Source: Shimazuella alba (GTDB taxonomy: Bacteria > Bacillota > Bacilli > Thermoactinomycetales > Thermoactinomycetaceae). Taken from it: DNA of 64,000 nucleotides. Positions 7,801 through 16,893 of this stretch are shown here, in pieces. The first letter of the stretch is position 1, and each line of letters begins with the position of its first letter. Below the pieces are notes generated by a model. That model was not told where the DNA came from. It worked only from the letters and a program-made list of their open reading frames with translations, and did not search any database. The position numbers and the translations under genes were made by a program. Location: assembly GCF_009831235.1 (NCBI RefSeq), contig NZ_WUUL01000001.1, forward strand, positions 372,001 through 436,000. Reading direction: 5' to 3'.

Positions 7801-8173
7801 AATGTTTTACAATAAAATACTTTAATGTTCTCACTTGAGCAATGAAAGCTGCTCGATCCTCTAAATCTAAATTGAAATACCTACATGAATCGTTTAGATG
7901 ACGAATAAATCGTTCAAAATCCTCTTCTTGTACATTTAAATTAGTGTGTGCAGACTTTAACTTAGCACCATTGTATGGACGTTTCGATCCTAACAAATAA
8001 GTCATAAATAATGTCTGGTGTTTTCGAAGTACATTCATATCCACGCCTTCAAAATAGCGGATAAGGGCAGGATCATTTAACAAGCGATTGTAAACATCAT
8101 TCACAACTGCTGTAATTGCTTGAACACCGTATTTCTCATATAAAGTAGAAGTTGTGTTCCGTAAGGGCTGCAA
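7799..8173 (-). CDS. Truncated hemoglobin (group I-like globin)
   Basis: The protein has about 124 residues and a 2-on-2 globin fold. Features are YEKYGVQAITAVVNDVYNRL (A/B helices), YFEGVDMNVLRKHQTLFMTYL (E-helix region) and KSAHTNLNVQEEDFERF, whose His is the likely proximal heme ligand. I prefer a TTG start at 8173, 9 nt after GGAGG, over the TTG at 8188 that lies in front of that site. Such globins bind oxygen or NO in the cytoplasm. It stands alone between terminators. Confidence 0.75.
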   Translation of the reverse strand: MQPLRNTTSTLYEKYGVQAITAVVNDVYNRLLNDPALIRYFEGVDMNVLRKHQTLFMTYLLGSKRPYNGAKLKSAHTNLNVQEEDFERFIRHLNDSCRYFNLDLEDRAAFIAQVRTLKYFIVKH

Positions 8174-8260
8174 TAAACTTCCCTCCAAAGATCGAGATAC
8201 AAAAATTTAATTAAATAAATATTTATAAAATCAATATTATTATACTACAAGGTTAACATA

Positions 8261-8292
8261 AAAAGAAACGGGTAAACAATACCCGTCTTTTT
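8261..8292 (-). terminator. Terminator of the nrdAB operon
   Basis: The stem ACGGGTA / TACCCGT is followed by a T run on the minus strand immediately after nrdB. Confidence 0.85.
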
Positions 8293-8295
8293 ATG

Positions 8296-9330
8296 TTAAA
8301 GGTCATTAAAATCTAATGAACTTGCTTTTGTATAATTGGTTACTTTTTGCTCAAAGAAATCTGTTTTTGTTGCGTTCAAATTAGAGAAACTCTCTACCCA
8401 TCGCATAGGATGTGTTGTAATTTCTGGGTATAAGATTGGTAAACCTAAGCGACCCAATCTTTCATTGGACAGAAACTTAATGTACTTCTCTATCGATTCA
8501 TTGTTAAGTCCAGCAATTTGATTTGCAGTAATATATTGACCCCATTTGATCTCATGTTCTACTGCTGTACGAGTCATTTCTCTTAATTCTTCTTTAAAAT
8601 CAGCATTAAACAAATCCGGGTTTTCTTTTTGCAATTCCTTGATCATATTTTGGAATAAAACGACATGTGTCAATTCATCGCGTTGAATATACTTAATAAT
8701 CGTTGCAGTAGCTGTCATGCGCCCTTGTCGTGCAAGCGCATAAAAGAAAGAAAATCCACTATAGAAGTAAAGAGATTCCAACAAAAAGTTGGCCATACAT
8801 GTGCGTACAAATTGTTTATCATCTTTTTGGTGGACAAATTGTTCATACAAGTCCGCGATAAACCGATTTCGTTCTAGTAGATGTTCATCCTTGCGCCATT
8901 CATCATAAATATTTTCTCTCGTTTCTGGAGAGCATACACTGTCCAAGATGTAGCTGTATGATTGAGCATGGATTTCTTCTTGAAAAGCTTGTATGTTTAA
9001 TAGAGAAGAAACCTCTGGTGCCGTTACATACTCATTAATGTTTGGTAGGTTTTCCCCTTGGATAGAATCCAAAAAATTAAGAAAAGAAATTGTTTTATCA
9101 AAAGCTCTTCTTTCTGCTTCTGTTAACTGTTGGAATTCTTTTGCATCACTGGCTAGTGGGATTTCTTCTGGAATCCAGAAATTATTGAGCATCGTACGAT
9201 AAAGTTTATGTGCCCAATCATATTTGATCCGATTCCACTCCCGAAGATTAGTTGTATTCCCATTGATTAATCGTTGAGTTCCACGTTGTCCAGATTCGTT
9301 AAATATTTTTTTTCGTTCTAGTTTCTCCAT
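8296..9330 (-). CDS. nrdB: Ribonucleoside-diphosphate reductase, beta subunit
   Basis: This 344-residue class I R2 protein holds the dimetal/tyrosyl radical centre that starts catalysis in the alpha subunit. Metal ligands are visible: Asp in NFLDSIQGEN, Glu and His in FQEEIHAQSY, Glu in LLESLYFYSGF, and Glu and His in QRDELTHVVL. The radical Tyr is probable in AQSYSYIL. The ATG follows AGAAGGGATG. nrdA ends 16 bp upstream on the same strand, so the two form an operon closed by a terminator at 8261-8292. No nrdI is seen nearby. Confidence 0.93.
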   Translation of the reverse strand: MEKLERKKIFNESGQRGTQRLINGNTTNLREWNRIKYDWAHKLYRTMLNNFWIPEEIPLASDAKEFQQLTEAERRAFDKTISFLNFLDSIQGENLPNINEYVTAPEVSSLLNIQAFQEEIHAQSYSYILDSVCSPETRENIYDEWRKDEHLLERNRFIADLYEQFVHQKDDKQFVRTCMANFLLESLYFYSGFSFFYALARQGRMTATATIIKYIQRDELTHVVLFQNMIKELQKENPDLFNADFKEELREMTRTAVEHEIKWGQYITANQIAGLNNESIEKYIKFLSNERLGRLGLPILYPEITTHPMRWVESFSNLNATKTDFFEQKVTNYTKASSLDFNDL

Positions 9331-9346
9331 AATTATACATCCCTTC

Positions 9347-11551
9347 TTACGAAGAACAACTCACACATTCTTCTATGTCTATGGACTGATTACGAATATA
9401 GTAAATCGTTTTTAACCCTGCTTCCCAAGCAGCGATATACAACTCTAGAAACTCTCGAGCATTTGTTTCTGGAGTAATATAAAGGTTAAATGACTGCGAT
9501 TGATCAATATGTCTTTGGCGTTTTCCTGCGGCCTTAATACTGTATAACTGATCAATTTTGTGTGCTTCTTTATAGTACCAAGTAGTACTTGACGATAGAT
9601 TTGGGGCGGTTTGAGGAATAGACGCACCTCGTTTCTCTTCGACAAAGTACTTCGCGTATACAGGATCTATTCCCGCAGTAGAACCTGCAATAAGAGAAGT
9701 TGAGCCGGTTGGTGCCACTGCAAATACCCATGCATTGCGCATACCGTTCTCTTTGATCTGAGAAGCTAATTCATTCCACCGCTCACTTGCATAGTTACGA
9801 CGATCAAAATATTCACCAGTCTCCCATTCACTACCAGCGAATACAGGGTAACTTCCTTTTTCCTTTGCTATTTCCATTGAAGCACGAATTGCCTGATATG
9901 CTATCTCTTCAAACAATTGATCTGCTTCTTCCAAGTGCTCCTCTGATTCCCATACAATCTGATGTTGAGCGAGATATTGGTGATAACCACTTGTACCAAG
10001 TCCAACAGCACGATACTTTTTATTTGTTCTTTCTGCTTGTTTGACAGGATACATATTGAGATCAATAACATTGTCAAGCATTCTCATTTGGACTGGAACT
10101 ACACGTGCAATATCTTCATAGGTATGAACTTTCCCCAAATTGATGGAAGAAAGATTACAGACAACAAAGTCCCCAGGTTTCTGCTTCGTTACAATAACTC
10201 CATCTTCCAGCTCTTCACTCACCAATTCCGTTGGTGCCATGTTTTGGCAAATTTCTGTGCATAGATTAGAAGAATATATCATGCCTTGATGCTTATTTGG
10301 ATTTGCTTCATTAACCGTATCGCGGAAAAAGAGGAAAGGTGTTCCAGTTTCAAATGCACTAACCATTACGCGCTTCATAATATCAATAGCTGGAACTTCG
10401 ATCTTTTCGATATCTGGATGATCTATACATGCAAGGTAGCGATCTTCCCATTCTTTTCCAAAATAGTCTTCGATGGAAAAGCCCATTGCTTCACGAACTT
10501 CATGCGGATCAAGTAAATACCAACTTTCCCGCGCTTTCACTTTTCTCATAAACAAATCAGGAATACAAACCCCAGGGAAAATATCATGTGCCTTGAGACG
10601 ATCGTCCCCATTGTTTGTCTTTAAATTAAGGAAATCAAAGATATCAGCATGCCAAACATCTAAATAAATTGCAAATGCACCGCGCCGAACACCCAATTGA
10701 TCAACAGCTACAGCCGTATTGTTGTAATTACGAATCCATGGTACAACTCCACCAGATGCTCCTTTATGTCCACGAATTTTGGACCCTTTGGAACGAACTT
10801 TCCCGAGATAAATTCCAACTCCACCGCCGTACTTAGAAACTTGTGCTGTTGCGGAATTTGTTTGATAAATGGACCAAAGAGAATCATCAACAGTGTCTAT
10901 AAAGCAAGAAGAAAGTTGGTGTAGCGGCTTTCCAGCATTAGCTAATGTGGGAGTAGCAACGGTAAGCTCTAGATTAGAAAGTACTTCATAAAAAGCTTTT
11001 GCCCAACGAACACGATCTGTTTCTCTCACAGCTAAATGCATGGCAATCACCATAAATCGTTCCTGTGGCAATTCCATAATTTTGTTATCAAAAGTACGAA
11101 CCAAATAACGATCAGCAAGCACTTTCAGCCCAATATAATTAAAAAGCTTGTCTCGTTCTGGTAAAATCGATCGTCCAAGCTCAACAATTTCTGCTTTCGT
11201 ATAAGTATCCAATAAATAAGTGCCGTATAATCCAGCTGTTGATAAGGTATGTAATAAATCATAAAAATCACCATAAGCATGGGCATCGTCATACCTGCGG
11301 TTTGCTGATGCCTGCTTGTATAATTGGTAAGCAAATAAACGTGATGCTACAAATTGCCAATCTGGTTCCTCAGCACTAGTTTTTTCTACTGCTACTTGTG
11401 TAAGAACAGCAAGCATTTCGTCATTTGATTGATCATCTAATATTTGACGTTTTGCCTCTTCGATTAAGTCATCAATCGACAAATGAGGAAAATCTGCACA
11501 CGCTGTCCGAACTTGCTCTTCATATGCGACTTGGTCTCTAGCCTCAATCAT
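9347..11551 (-). CDS. nrdA: Ribonucleoside-diphosphate reductase, alpha subunit
   Basis: The protein has 734 residues and reduces NDPs to dNDPs. Conserved cysteines are visible: LSSCFIDT (about residue 216), SNLCTEI and VVCNLSSINLG (redox pair and thiyl radical position), plus the shuttle pair CVSC four residues from the C-terminus. The N-terminus is short, without an obvious complete ATP-cone of the long E. coli type. It is first in a two-gene operon with nrdB. Two NrdR-box-like sequences lie 12-60 bp before the start. Confidence 0.93.
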   Translation of the reverse strand: MIEARDQVAYEEQVRTACADFPHLSIDDLIEEAKRQILDDQSNDEMLAVLTQVAVEKTSAEEPDWQFVASRLFAYQLYKQASANRRYDDAHAYGDFYDLLHTLSTAGLYGTYLLDTYTKAEIVELGRSILPERDKLFNYIGLKVLADRYLVRTFDNKIMELPQERFMVIAMHLAVRETDRVRWAKAFYEVLSNLELTVATPTLANAGKPLHQLSSCFIDTVDDSLWSIYQTNSATAQVSKYGGGVGIYLGKVRSKGSKIRGHKGASGGVVPWIRNYNNTAVAVDQLGVRRGAFAIYLDVWHADIFDFLNLKTNNGDDRLKAHDIFPGVCIPDLFMRKVKARESWYLLDPHEVREAMGFSIEDYFGKEWEDRYLACIDHPDIEKIEVPAIDIMKRVMVSAFETGTPFLFFRDTVNEANPNKHQGMIYSSNLCTEICQNMAPTELVSEELEDGVIVTKQKPGDFVVCNLSSINLGKVHTYEDIARVVPVQMRMLDNVIDLNMYPVKQAERTNKKYRAVGLGTSGYHQYLAQHQIVWESEEHLEEADQLFEEIAYQAIRASMEIAKEKGSYPVFAGSEWETGEYFDRRNYASERWNELASQIKENGMRNAWVFAVAPTGSTSLIAGSTAGIDPVYAKYFVEEKRGASIPQTAPNLSSSTTWYYKEAHKIDQLYSIKAAGKRQRHIDQSQSFNLYITPETNAREFLELYIAAWEAGLKTIYYIRNQSIDIEECVSCSS

Positions 11552-11564
11552 CTTTTCACGTCCG

Positions 11565-11612
11565 ATCTATATATAGTTGCCACTAGAGTATAACCCATAC
11601 CATATATTGTGG
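11565..11612 (-). promoter_or_regulatory. Candidate tandem NrdR boxes upstream of nrdA
   Basis: ATCTATATATAGTTG (11565-11579) and ACCATATATTGTGG (11599-11612) both resemble the NrdR consensus acaCwATATaTwGtgt and are centred about 33 bp apart, close to the three-turn spacing usual for NrdR. No nrdR gene is in the window. Apart from these, 11613-11910 shows only AT-rich sequence with no gene. Confidence 0.5.
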
Positions 11613-11916
11613 AAAGAGAAAAAATGACGAGAAAAATATCTTTTTGAGCTTAAAATTAGCTTTACCGTTTAAAAGATATCTTTCTCTCCTTCGTTCATGC
11701 TTTTTCACTAGTTGACGAAAATATGGAACATAAGTTTTATACACAAAATAAAGAAACCATTGATTTCATGTGAAATTACTTCTGTTGAGCAGGCATTCTT
11801 TTAAATAATTACAAGAGGAAATAAGAAACAAAATTTTGGTAAGAAAATTTAGATTAAACTTGTTAAATGGATACCGAATTTCATAAATTAAGATTTTATT
11901 CTTGAGTTTGATTTGT

Positions 11917-11945
11917 TATGATGACGATGTAACCAGTAAGGTTAC
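11917..11945 (+). promoter_or_regulatory. Promoter -10 with adjacent palindrome before the GC-rich orphan gene
   Basis: TATGAT (11917-11922) is followed by the perfect inverted repeat GTAACC-AGTAA-GGTTAC (11929-11945), which would lie at the transcription start and could be an operator. The -35 element is weak. Confidence 0.4.
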
Positions 11946-11964
11946 CTAACCTTTGGGAGTATGT

Positions 11965-12222
11965 ATGAGTACGGATAGTGATTACCAGAAGGCTTATCAG
12001 GACGCCAAGAAGAAGGCGGACCAGTACATCCAAGAGTATTGCGAAATGAATCCTAGAAATTCTCCTACTGATGACTTCTTTGACATTCCAGAAGTCACAA
12101 CTCTCATTGAGAAAGCTTATACAGAAGCATGTAAGAATCATGGTATCGATATCAAGAGCGACGTATTCGAACGGCGTTGTCTCTGGTCTATTTGGGAATT
12201 GGCTGGTCACAAGACTCGTTAA
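11965..12222 (+). CDS. GC-rich orphan hypothetical protein
   Basis: The protein has 85 residues from the ATG at 11965 (GGGAG five bases before it); a TTG at 11953 lies inside the ribosome site and is less likely. The protein is soluble and charged (STDSDYQKAYQDAKKKADQY at the start, then a helical C-terminal half ending WELAGHKTR). The codons are clearly richer in G and C at third positions (GAC, GCC, AAG, GCG, TAC) than in neighbouring genes. The family is not recognised. It lies next to the left copy of the 267-bp repeat flanking the transposon, which suggests a separate import event. Compare the gene at 43555. Confidence 0.6.
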   Translation: MSTDSDYQKAYQDAKKKADQYIQEYCEMNPRNSPTDDFFDIPEVTTLIEKAYTEACKNHGIDIKSDVFERRCLWSIWELAGHKTR

Positions 12223-12277
12223 CAACAGGCTTATATAAGAGCGATACCTCAGTCTGGGAGAGCGCTATTCTCATCTC

Positions 12278-12544
12278 TCAGACACTCATATGTATATCGA
12301 GATAAAAATCATCCCTGCTTTTCGATTCAAAAATAAATCCCATAGTTATAATTACCCACTAGTGAATAATAGAGATTTGCGCCAATTATAGATCCATTTC
12401 CCCCGACTAATACTCACGAAAAATGGTGAATTGGATTTTTATTCTACCATCCTTCCTTCAGAAAAAATAAAAAAGTACTTGTATCGTATTTCCCTACAAG
12501 TACTTTCAGATTATCCTATCAAGACAACAAGGAAATCCGCTTAT
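12278..12544. repeat. 267-bp flanking duplication, left copy
   Basis: This copy is nearly identical (about 5 mismatches) to 22019-22285. It contains the last codons, stop and terminator (12473-12507) of the SIS-domain gene whose intact copy is on the other side of the transposon. It ends exactly at the GGGG of the left terminal repeat. Nothing else is coded here. Confidence 0.9.
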
Positions 12545-12581
12545 GGGGTACGGCAACGATTCGTTCTTTTTGAGCCACTCA
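12545..12581 (+). repeat. Left terminal inverted repeat of the transposon
   Basis: The repeat starts GGGGTACGGCAACGATTCG and ends GAGCCACTCA. It matches the right repeat except for one T fewer in the T run. Similarity extends about 20 bp further inward (GCTAGAGTAGATTC against GCTAGGGTAAATTC). Confidence 0.92.
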
Positions 12582-12588
12582 CAAAGAG

Positions 12589-12628
12589 GCTAGAGTAGAT
12601 TCATTTATTTTGTTGAATCTACTCTAGC
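12589..12628 (-). terminator. Terminator of the transposase gene
   Basis: The perfect 15-bp stem GCTAGAGTAGATTCA / TGAATCTACTCTAGC lies 12 bp after the tnpA stop and just inside the terminal repeat. Confidence 0.8.
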
Positions 12629-12639
12629 TTTTCTATTAT

Positions 12640-15600
12640 TTAACTGACTTCTTCAAATTGAGAAGGAGATACAGGGATATTAAATTCAAGATCTGAAGGA
12701 CGACGGTTCGAGTCCAATTGATACTTTCCAAAACGATTTACATGGAATGTAAGATATGGGCTAAGATCGGACAAAACTTCTTCATCCAATGGATTCCCTT
12801 CTTGCATATATTCATGAAGGATATGAGTGAGTTGGAATACATTGTAGAAAATTAAACAGTTCGCAACTAAGTGATTATACTTAATCAATTTCCTCTGTTT
12901 CTCACGATTGTTTTCTGCAATAATTCCGTCTCCACCAAAGAATAACCATTTGGTGAACCGATTAAAAGATTCACTCTTATTCGTAGCTGCTTGAATGGTG
13001 CTCCGCAACTCTTCATCCGATAGGTAATTCAATAAAAATAGAACGCGAATGGCAAAACCTGATTCACGAAATGCTTGGTACAATTTATTTTTTCTGCTAT
13101 ATGCACTTAATTTATGAAGGATAGTGGAAGGGTGAATACGCCCTGCTTTAATCGACATCACCACTCGTAGCATATCCTCATAATGGTCTTCAATCAGTTT
13201 CCAATCAATAGAAGAAGAGAACAGTTCATCGATATGCTTATAAGTCGAGTCTTTACTGGGTCGAAGAAATTTTAAGTCTTTCCAGTTCCGGATACGAGGC
13301 ATGAGTTTAATCCCTAAAAGATAGGCTAACCCAAATATAGGTGCATTTTGTCCCTGTGTATCGGAATGAAGGGTGTTAGGCTGAATATCGGATTGATTTT
13401 TCATTAGGATATCTAAGATATAAACGCCTTCCCACACCCCACAAGGAATAAAGTGACTGAATAAAGCAATATAAGTATCCGACACATGGTAATAGCCAAG
13501 CCCTCCATATCCTCCATGACGAATATGATTTTCGGACAATAAATTTTGCTCATACAAATCCCATTTGGTGCCGTCAGCAGATGCACTGGCTCCCGTTCCC
13601 CAATACTTAGGCAAAATGAATTTATTATAAGCGTTTATGATCCATTCAATCGCTTTTTGAATATTTTCTTCTGTAACGTGTCTTTCGTTAATCCAGGAAA
13701 TGTGTTTTCGATCCATATTGCCTAGCGAACGGGCTGTCTGAGTGGGGCCTAAATTACATCCATAACAGAAGGTTGTTGTAATATAACGTTCAGCAGGATT
13801 GTCTATTTTTGCATCATGACCAGAGATGGGACCAAAAAAGCGAGTCCAATTTAACCAATATTCTGTGTCGGCTAATAAGTCTAAAACATTGATTGGAGCC
13901 ATCTTTTCTTCGATTCGTTTCCGAACTGCTTTCAGAAGAGGGGATGTTTTTTTCTTTTTCAGTTTTGTAATAAACGGTTCCCCATCGCGGATTGTAACTG
14001 CCTTGTTTTTCGGAAATGAAGAATCCACTCTTCGTGCCGTTTTCTCTAACATGGTGTAGACCTGTTTCTTGAACGCTTGAGCAGTCGTAGGAAGACCTGC
14101 TTGTTCACAAAAGGTTTGTAAATTTTCTCGGTACTCCTCCCAAGATACAAGTTGTTTTCGGTAATCAGCGTATTTTTCGCTTCCTTCTATGCATAGATCT
14201 CCTGACTTTAAATCATCGCGAATCTGATAAAATACACAAGCCTCAAAATGGCGCCGATTAATCTTTTTGGGGTATATGCTTCTTTGTCGATGAGGACTAA
14301 TCCATCGCCACCATCCCTCTGGAATCCAAGATAAATCGACTAAAGGAACCCATTCCCAGTCCTCTTTATTTTTGCCTTTCTTATCTAATCGGGTAATGGG
14401 AATCCATTCAGCCTTTTTATTTTTATTTTCTAACAGAAAGGAAATCGCTTGTTCTAAACCTTTATTTTGGTTGGTTGATTTCAAGTCTAACGATTCAAGC
14501 ATTCTTATCATCTCAGAACGATGACCTTTTAGGTGTTTCCACATAAAAGAGAAATAGTTGTTTCCCGTATAAGCTAAGTAGTTCTCGCAATTCTCCAACA
14601 CACGTTGGCCACGGTTTCCACCGATCATTTTTTCCAGTGCTTTTAACCGCTGTTCCGCTGACCCTTCGGATTGATAAGCAACTACTGTATCACGCAAAGT
14701 AGCAATTAAGGTATCGATTTGCTTCTCTCTCTTTTCTTTCAACTCCTGAAGAGATTTTTCTGATTTATTCTCAGAGCTAGCCACCCGTTTGGTATACATT
14801 TCTCCAATGTCGTCAATTGTTTGTGCAAACTGAGCGTATAGCAAAGCCACTGCTAATGCATATCGCTTATAAGGCTCCATCTCTTTCATACGTGCGGCAT
14901 CCAATGTTTTCGCTTCTGCTGCTAGTCTCTCTATTTTCGCAGGTGGAATTCGAAGACGCTGAAAAAAATCAGCTCCCACATGCCGCTCACCAATCCAATT
15001 TTTACGAGAAATCCATTTTCTGATTTGGTCCAGAGTGGGACGACCTGGATCTTGCTTGATCATGTGCCAATCGGAATAGGTTGATGCTTCTTTACTTTGA
15101 AACAATGCATCCAATTTTTCTTTCTCTTCGTTGCTCAACGAATCGGATATATATCGATACAAGGCACGATATGCTACAGCGTGGACATGATCTACTGCTT
15201 TTACTAGGGTGCTAAATGCAGGTAACTCATAACTATGTTTTACTAATTCGTCAATTGCGACATTAATAATGTCGCTCTTCTCATCTTTCTCTAACACGGA
15301 GTTTTCCATTGCAGCAAACATCACCTGACGAGCTTGATTATCAAACGCTTTTACCTTATGGTACTCACGAATCATAGCAATTTGAGGAATACCTGTACCA
15401 GAACGATGATAAGATTCCCATTTCTTCTGATCAGGGAGATCAAAACCTGATCCTTGTCCTATGTGCTTGATAATAACATTGGGAACATCTGTAATGGGGA
15501 CAAAGTAATTCAGACACTGGAATGTTTTCAACATAATCAGCAGTCCCAATTGAGAAAAGGAATTTCGAGTTTTTCCTTTACTCCATATGAGCTCTTCTGG

Positions 15601-15684
15601 TGTAGAAGAAAATAACTTATCTAGTTCTTTCAATGTAGGATTGCTTTTGAGTCTAGGATAAGCTGTTTCTTGAATACTGGGCAA
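12640..15684 (-). CDS. tnpA: Tn3-family transposase TnpA
   Basis: The protein has about 1014 residues, the normal Tn3 transposase length. DDE residues are visible in the C-terminal third: SADGTKWDLYEQNL, HSDTQGQNAPIFGLAYLLGI and ESFNRFTKWLFFGGDG. IPCGVWEGVYILDILM and a C-terminal DLSPYLTFHVNRFGKYQLD are also family-typical. I choose the TTG at 15684 because AAGGAGG stands seven bases before it; the ATG at 15705 would put that site inside the gene. tnpI stops at 15709, so the two genes are in one operon. No internal stop or frameshift is seen, so the protein is likely functional. Confidence 0.92.
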   Translation of the reverse strand: MPSIQETAYPRLKSNPTLKELDKLFSSTPEELIWSKGKTRNSFSQLGLLIMLKTFQCLNYFVPITDVPNVIIKHIGQGSGFDLPDQKKWESYHRSGTGIPQIAMIREYHKVKAFDNQARQVMFAAMENSVLEKDEKSDIINVAIDELVKHSYELPAFSTLVKAVDHVHAVAYRALYRYISDSLSNEEKEKLDALFQSKEASTYSDWHMIKQDPGRPTLDQIRKWISRKNWIGERHVGADFFQRLRIPPAKIERLAAEAKTLDAARMKEMEPYKRYALAVALLYAQFAQTIDDIGEMYTKRVASSENKSEKSLQELKEKREKQIDTLIATLRDTVVAYQSEGSAEQRLKALEKMIGGNRGQRVLENCENYLAYTGNNYFSFMWKHLKGHRSEMIRMLESLDLKSTNQNKGLEQAISFLLENKNKKAEWIPITRLDKKGKNKEDWEWVPLVDLSWIPEGWWRWISPHRQRSIYPKKINRRHFEACVFYQIRDDLKSGDLCIEGSEKYADYRKQLVSWEEYRENLQTFCEQAGLPTTAQAFKKQVYTMLEKTARRVDSSFPKNKAVTIRDGEPFITKLKKKKTSPLLKAVRKRIEEKMAPINVLDLLADTEYWLNWTRFFGPISGHDAKIDNPAERYITTTFCYGCNLGPTQTARSLGNMDRKHISWINERHVTEENIQKAIEWIINAYNKFILPKYWGTGASASADGTKWDLYEQNLLSENHIRHGGYGGLGYYHVSDTYIALFSHFIPCGVWEGVYILDILMKNQSDIQPNTLHSDTQGQNAPIFGLAYLLGIKLMPRIRNWKDLKFLRPSKDSTYKHIDELFSSSIDWKLIEDHYEDMLRVVMSIKAGRIHPSTILHKLSAYSRKNKLYQAFRESGFAIRVLFLLNYLSDEELRSTIQAATNKSESFNRFTKWLFFGGDGIIAENNREKQRKLIKYNHLVANCLIFYNVFQLTHILHEYMQEGNPLDEEVLSDLSPYLTFHVNRFGKYQLDSNRRPSDLEFNIPVSPSQFEEVS

Positions 15685-15708
15685 TTTAGATTCCTCCTTA
15701 TGCATGAA

Positions 15709-16660
15709 TTAATCCCAACTAATCAATTCCATTGCATTCGCTTTTTCTTCCTCGCCAGGCTTGATGTAACGTAAAGTCATATCAATATTCGGCGTTCCAT
15801 CCGCTTTTAAATGACCTGCAATCTCTGCAATAGTAGGTAAGGGAACACCCGCCTTCACTAAATTATGTAAACAAGTATGTCGGAGGGCATGGCAGGAGAG
15901 ATTAGGCATATGGAGCCGCCTCGCATATTTTCCAACCACATGTTGGACAGCTCTGGTTGTTACTTGTTCCGATCGTTGGGAGTCAAATAGATAAGGACCT
16001 TTTAAACTTTCCATATATTCGTTTAAATACTGTGATAATCTTCCTAATCGATTTGCTCAGATCTACTTTTCGTTGCTTATTTTCTTTCCCGTATATGTAG
16101 ATCCATCCCGAACGCTCGTTAATTTGGATATCAGTTAATTTGATGTGACATAACTCTTCCACACGCACGCCCGTAAAATACATCAAAGCAATCATGGTAT
16201 ATTCGCGAATTACCTTTCGATACTGTGTCTGGTTCCTCAAAAGGAGTCGAAGTTCAGCAAATAACTTCCGTTCTTGCTGTTCTGTGATCCATTTTGGTTT
16301 TAACCGATCTTCGGGAATATACCCGATTTCCTCTGCTGGATTATTTGGAATGAGTTTGTGTTCCAGTAACCAAGCCAGACATTGCTTTAAATGGCGAATC
16401 GTAAGGTTGATGGTTCCTGCTTTACAGTTCATCTCTTTTCCTGCCGTTTTTTTGAATAGCTGGATATGCTTCTGAAAGACCTTTTGTAAAACAGAGATCC
16501 CATCATCTTCAAGGAGATGATGCTCCTTTTTTCCCATCCAAGTAACGAAACGATAAATAGAAGATCGATGAGCTTGGATGGTTGCTTGATGTAATCCTTT
16601 TCGTTCTAAATGATCAAAATAAGCAACTAGTGTCATTGTTTTATTCATCCTAATCACCAC
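15709..16660 (-). pseudogene. tnpI: TnpI tyrosine recombinase, one frameshift
   Basis: Two overlapping frames give one recombinase of about 310 residues. The first (15983-16660) carries the N-terminal DNA-binding domain, the catalytic Arg in FTGVRVEELCHI and the Lys in GKENKQRKVDL. The second (from about 16055 to 15709) carries HALRHTCLHNL (His, Arg), EIAGHLKADG (His) and TLRYIKPG (nucleophile Tyr). The change of frame lies around 16045-16060 (SIRKI into LSQYLNEYMESL) and is a single-base event. All catalytic residues are kept, so it is either a recent mutation, an assembly error or, less likely, programmed slippage. The start is at 16660 or the ATG at 16648. Confidence 0.85.
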
Positions 16661-16672
16661 TTTTTGTAGAAC

Positions 16673-16770
16673 ACGACGAGTATTTTGATAGTTAATGGAC
16701 CTGATTTACAGGATTAGATGTCTATATTATATGAAAACTCGTCATATTCTCCTAGAGAGTATGACGAGTT
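16673..16770. promoter_or_regulatory. TnpI resolution site of the intact transposon
   Basis: The core palindrome has arms AACTCGTCATATTCTC (16736-16751) and GAGAGTATGACGAGTT (16755-16770), 15 of 16 paired. An accessory motif ACGACGAGTATTTTGA (16673-16688) repeats the arm sequence nearer to tnpI. The second accessory motif is not clear. Position and layout equal the site at 3192-3292, with a different motif. Confidence 0.7.
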
Positions 16771-16788
16771 CATTTGAAACATTTTAAC

Positions 16789-16817
16789 TTGACTCCAGAA
16801 AGTTTATCATCTAAACT
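16789..16817 (+). promoter_or_regulatory. Promoter with MarR-type operator 1
   Basis: TTGACT (16789-16794), a 17-bp spacer and TAAACT (16812-16817). The palindrome AGTTTA-TCATC-TAAACT (16801-16817) covers the spacer end and the -10 element, so a bound repressor would block polymerase. Confidence 0.7.
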
Positions 16818-16861
16818 AAAATCGTGCTTAGGAGCATGAAATAGAATTTTTTTCGGTATTT

Positions 16862-16878
16862 AGTTTAGCTAATAAACA
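16862..16878 (+). promoter_or_regulatory. MarR-type operator 2
   Basis: AGTTTA-GCTAA-TAAACA lies 16 bp before the start of the membrane protein gene, downstream of the promoter carrying operator 1, where a repressor could act as a roadblock. Confidence 0.6.
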
Positions 16879-16893
16879 AAAAAGGGGTTAAAA

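Noticed and set aside
12278-12544. Long target-site duplication made directly by transposition
   Set aside because: Tn3-family elements duplicate 5 bp. The 5-mers recur at the far ends of the 267-bp copies, which is better explained by two insertions and recombination.
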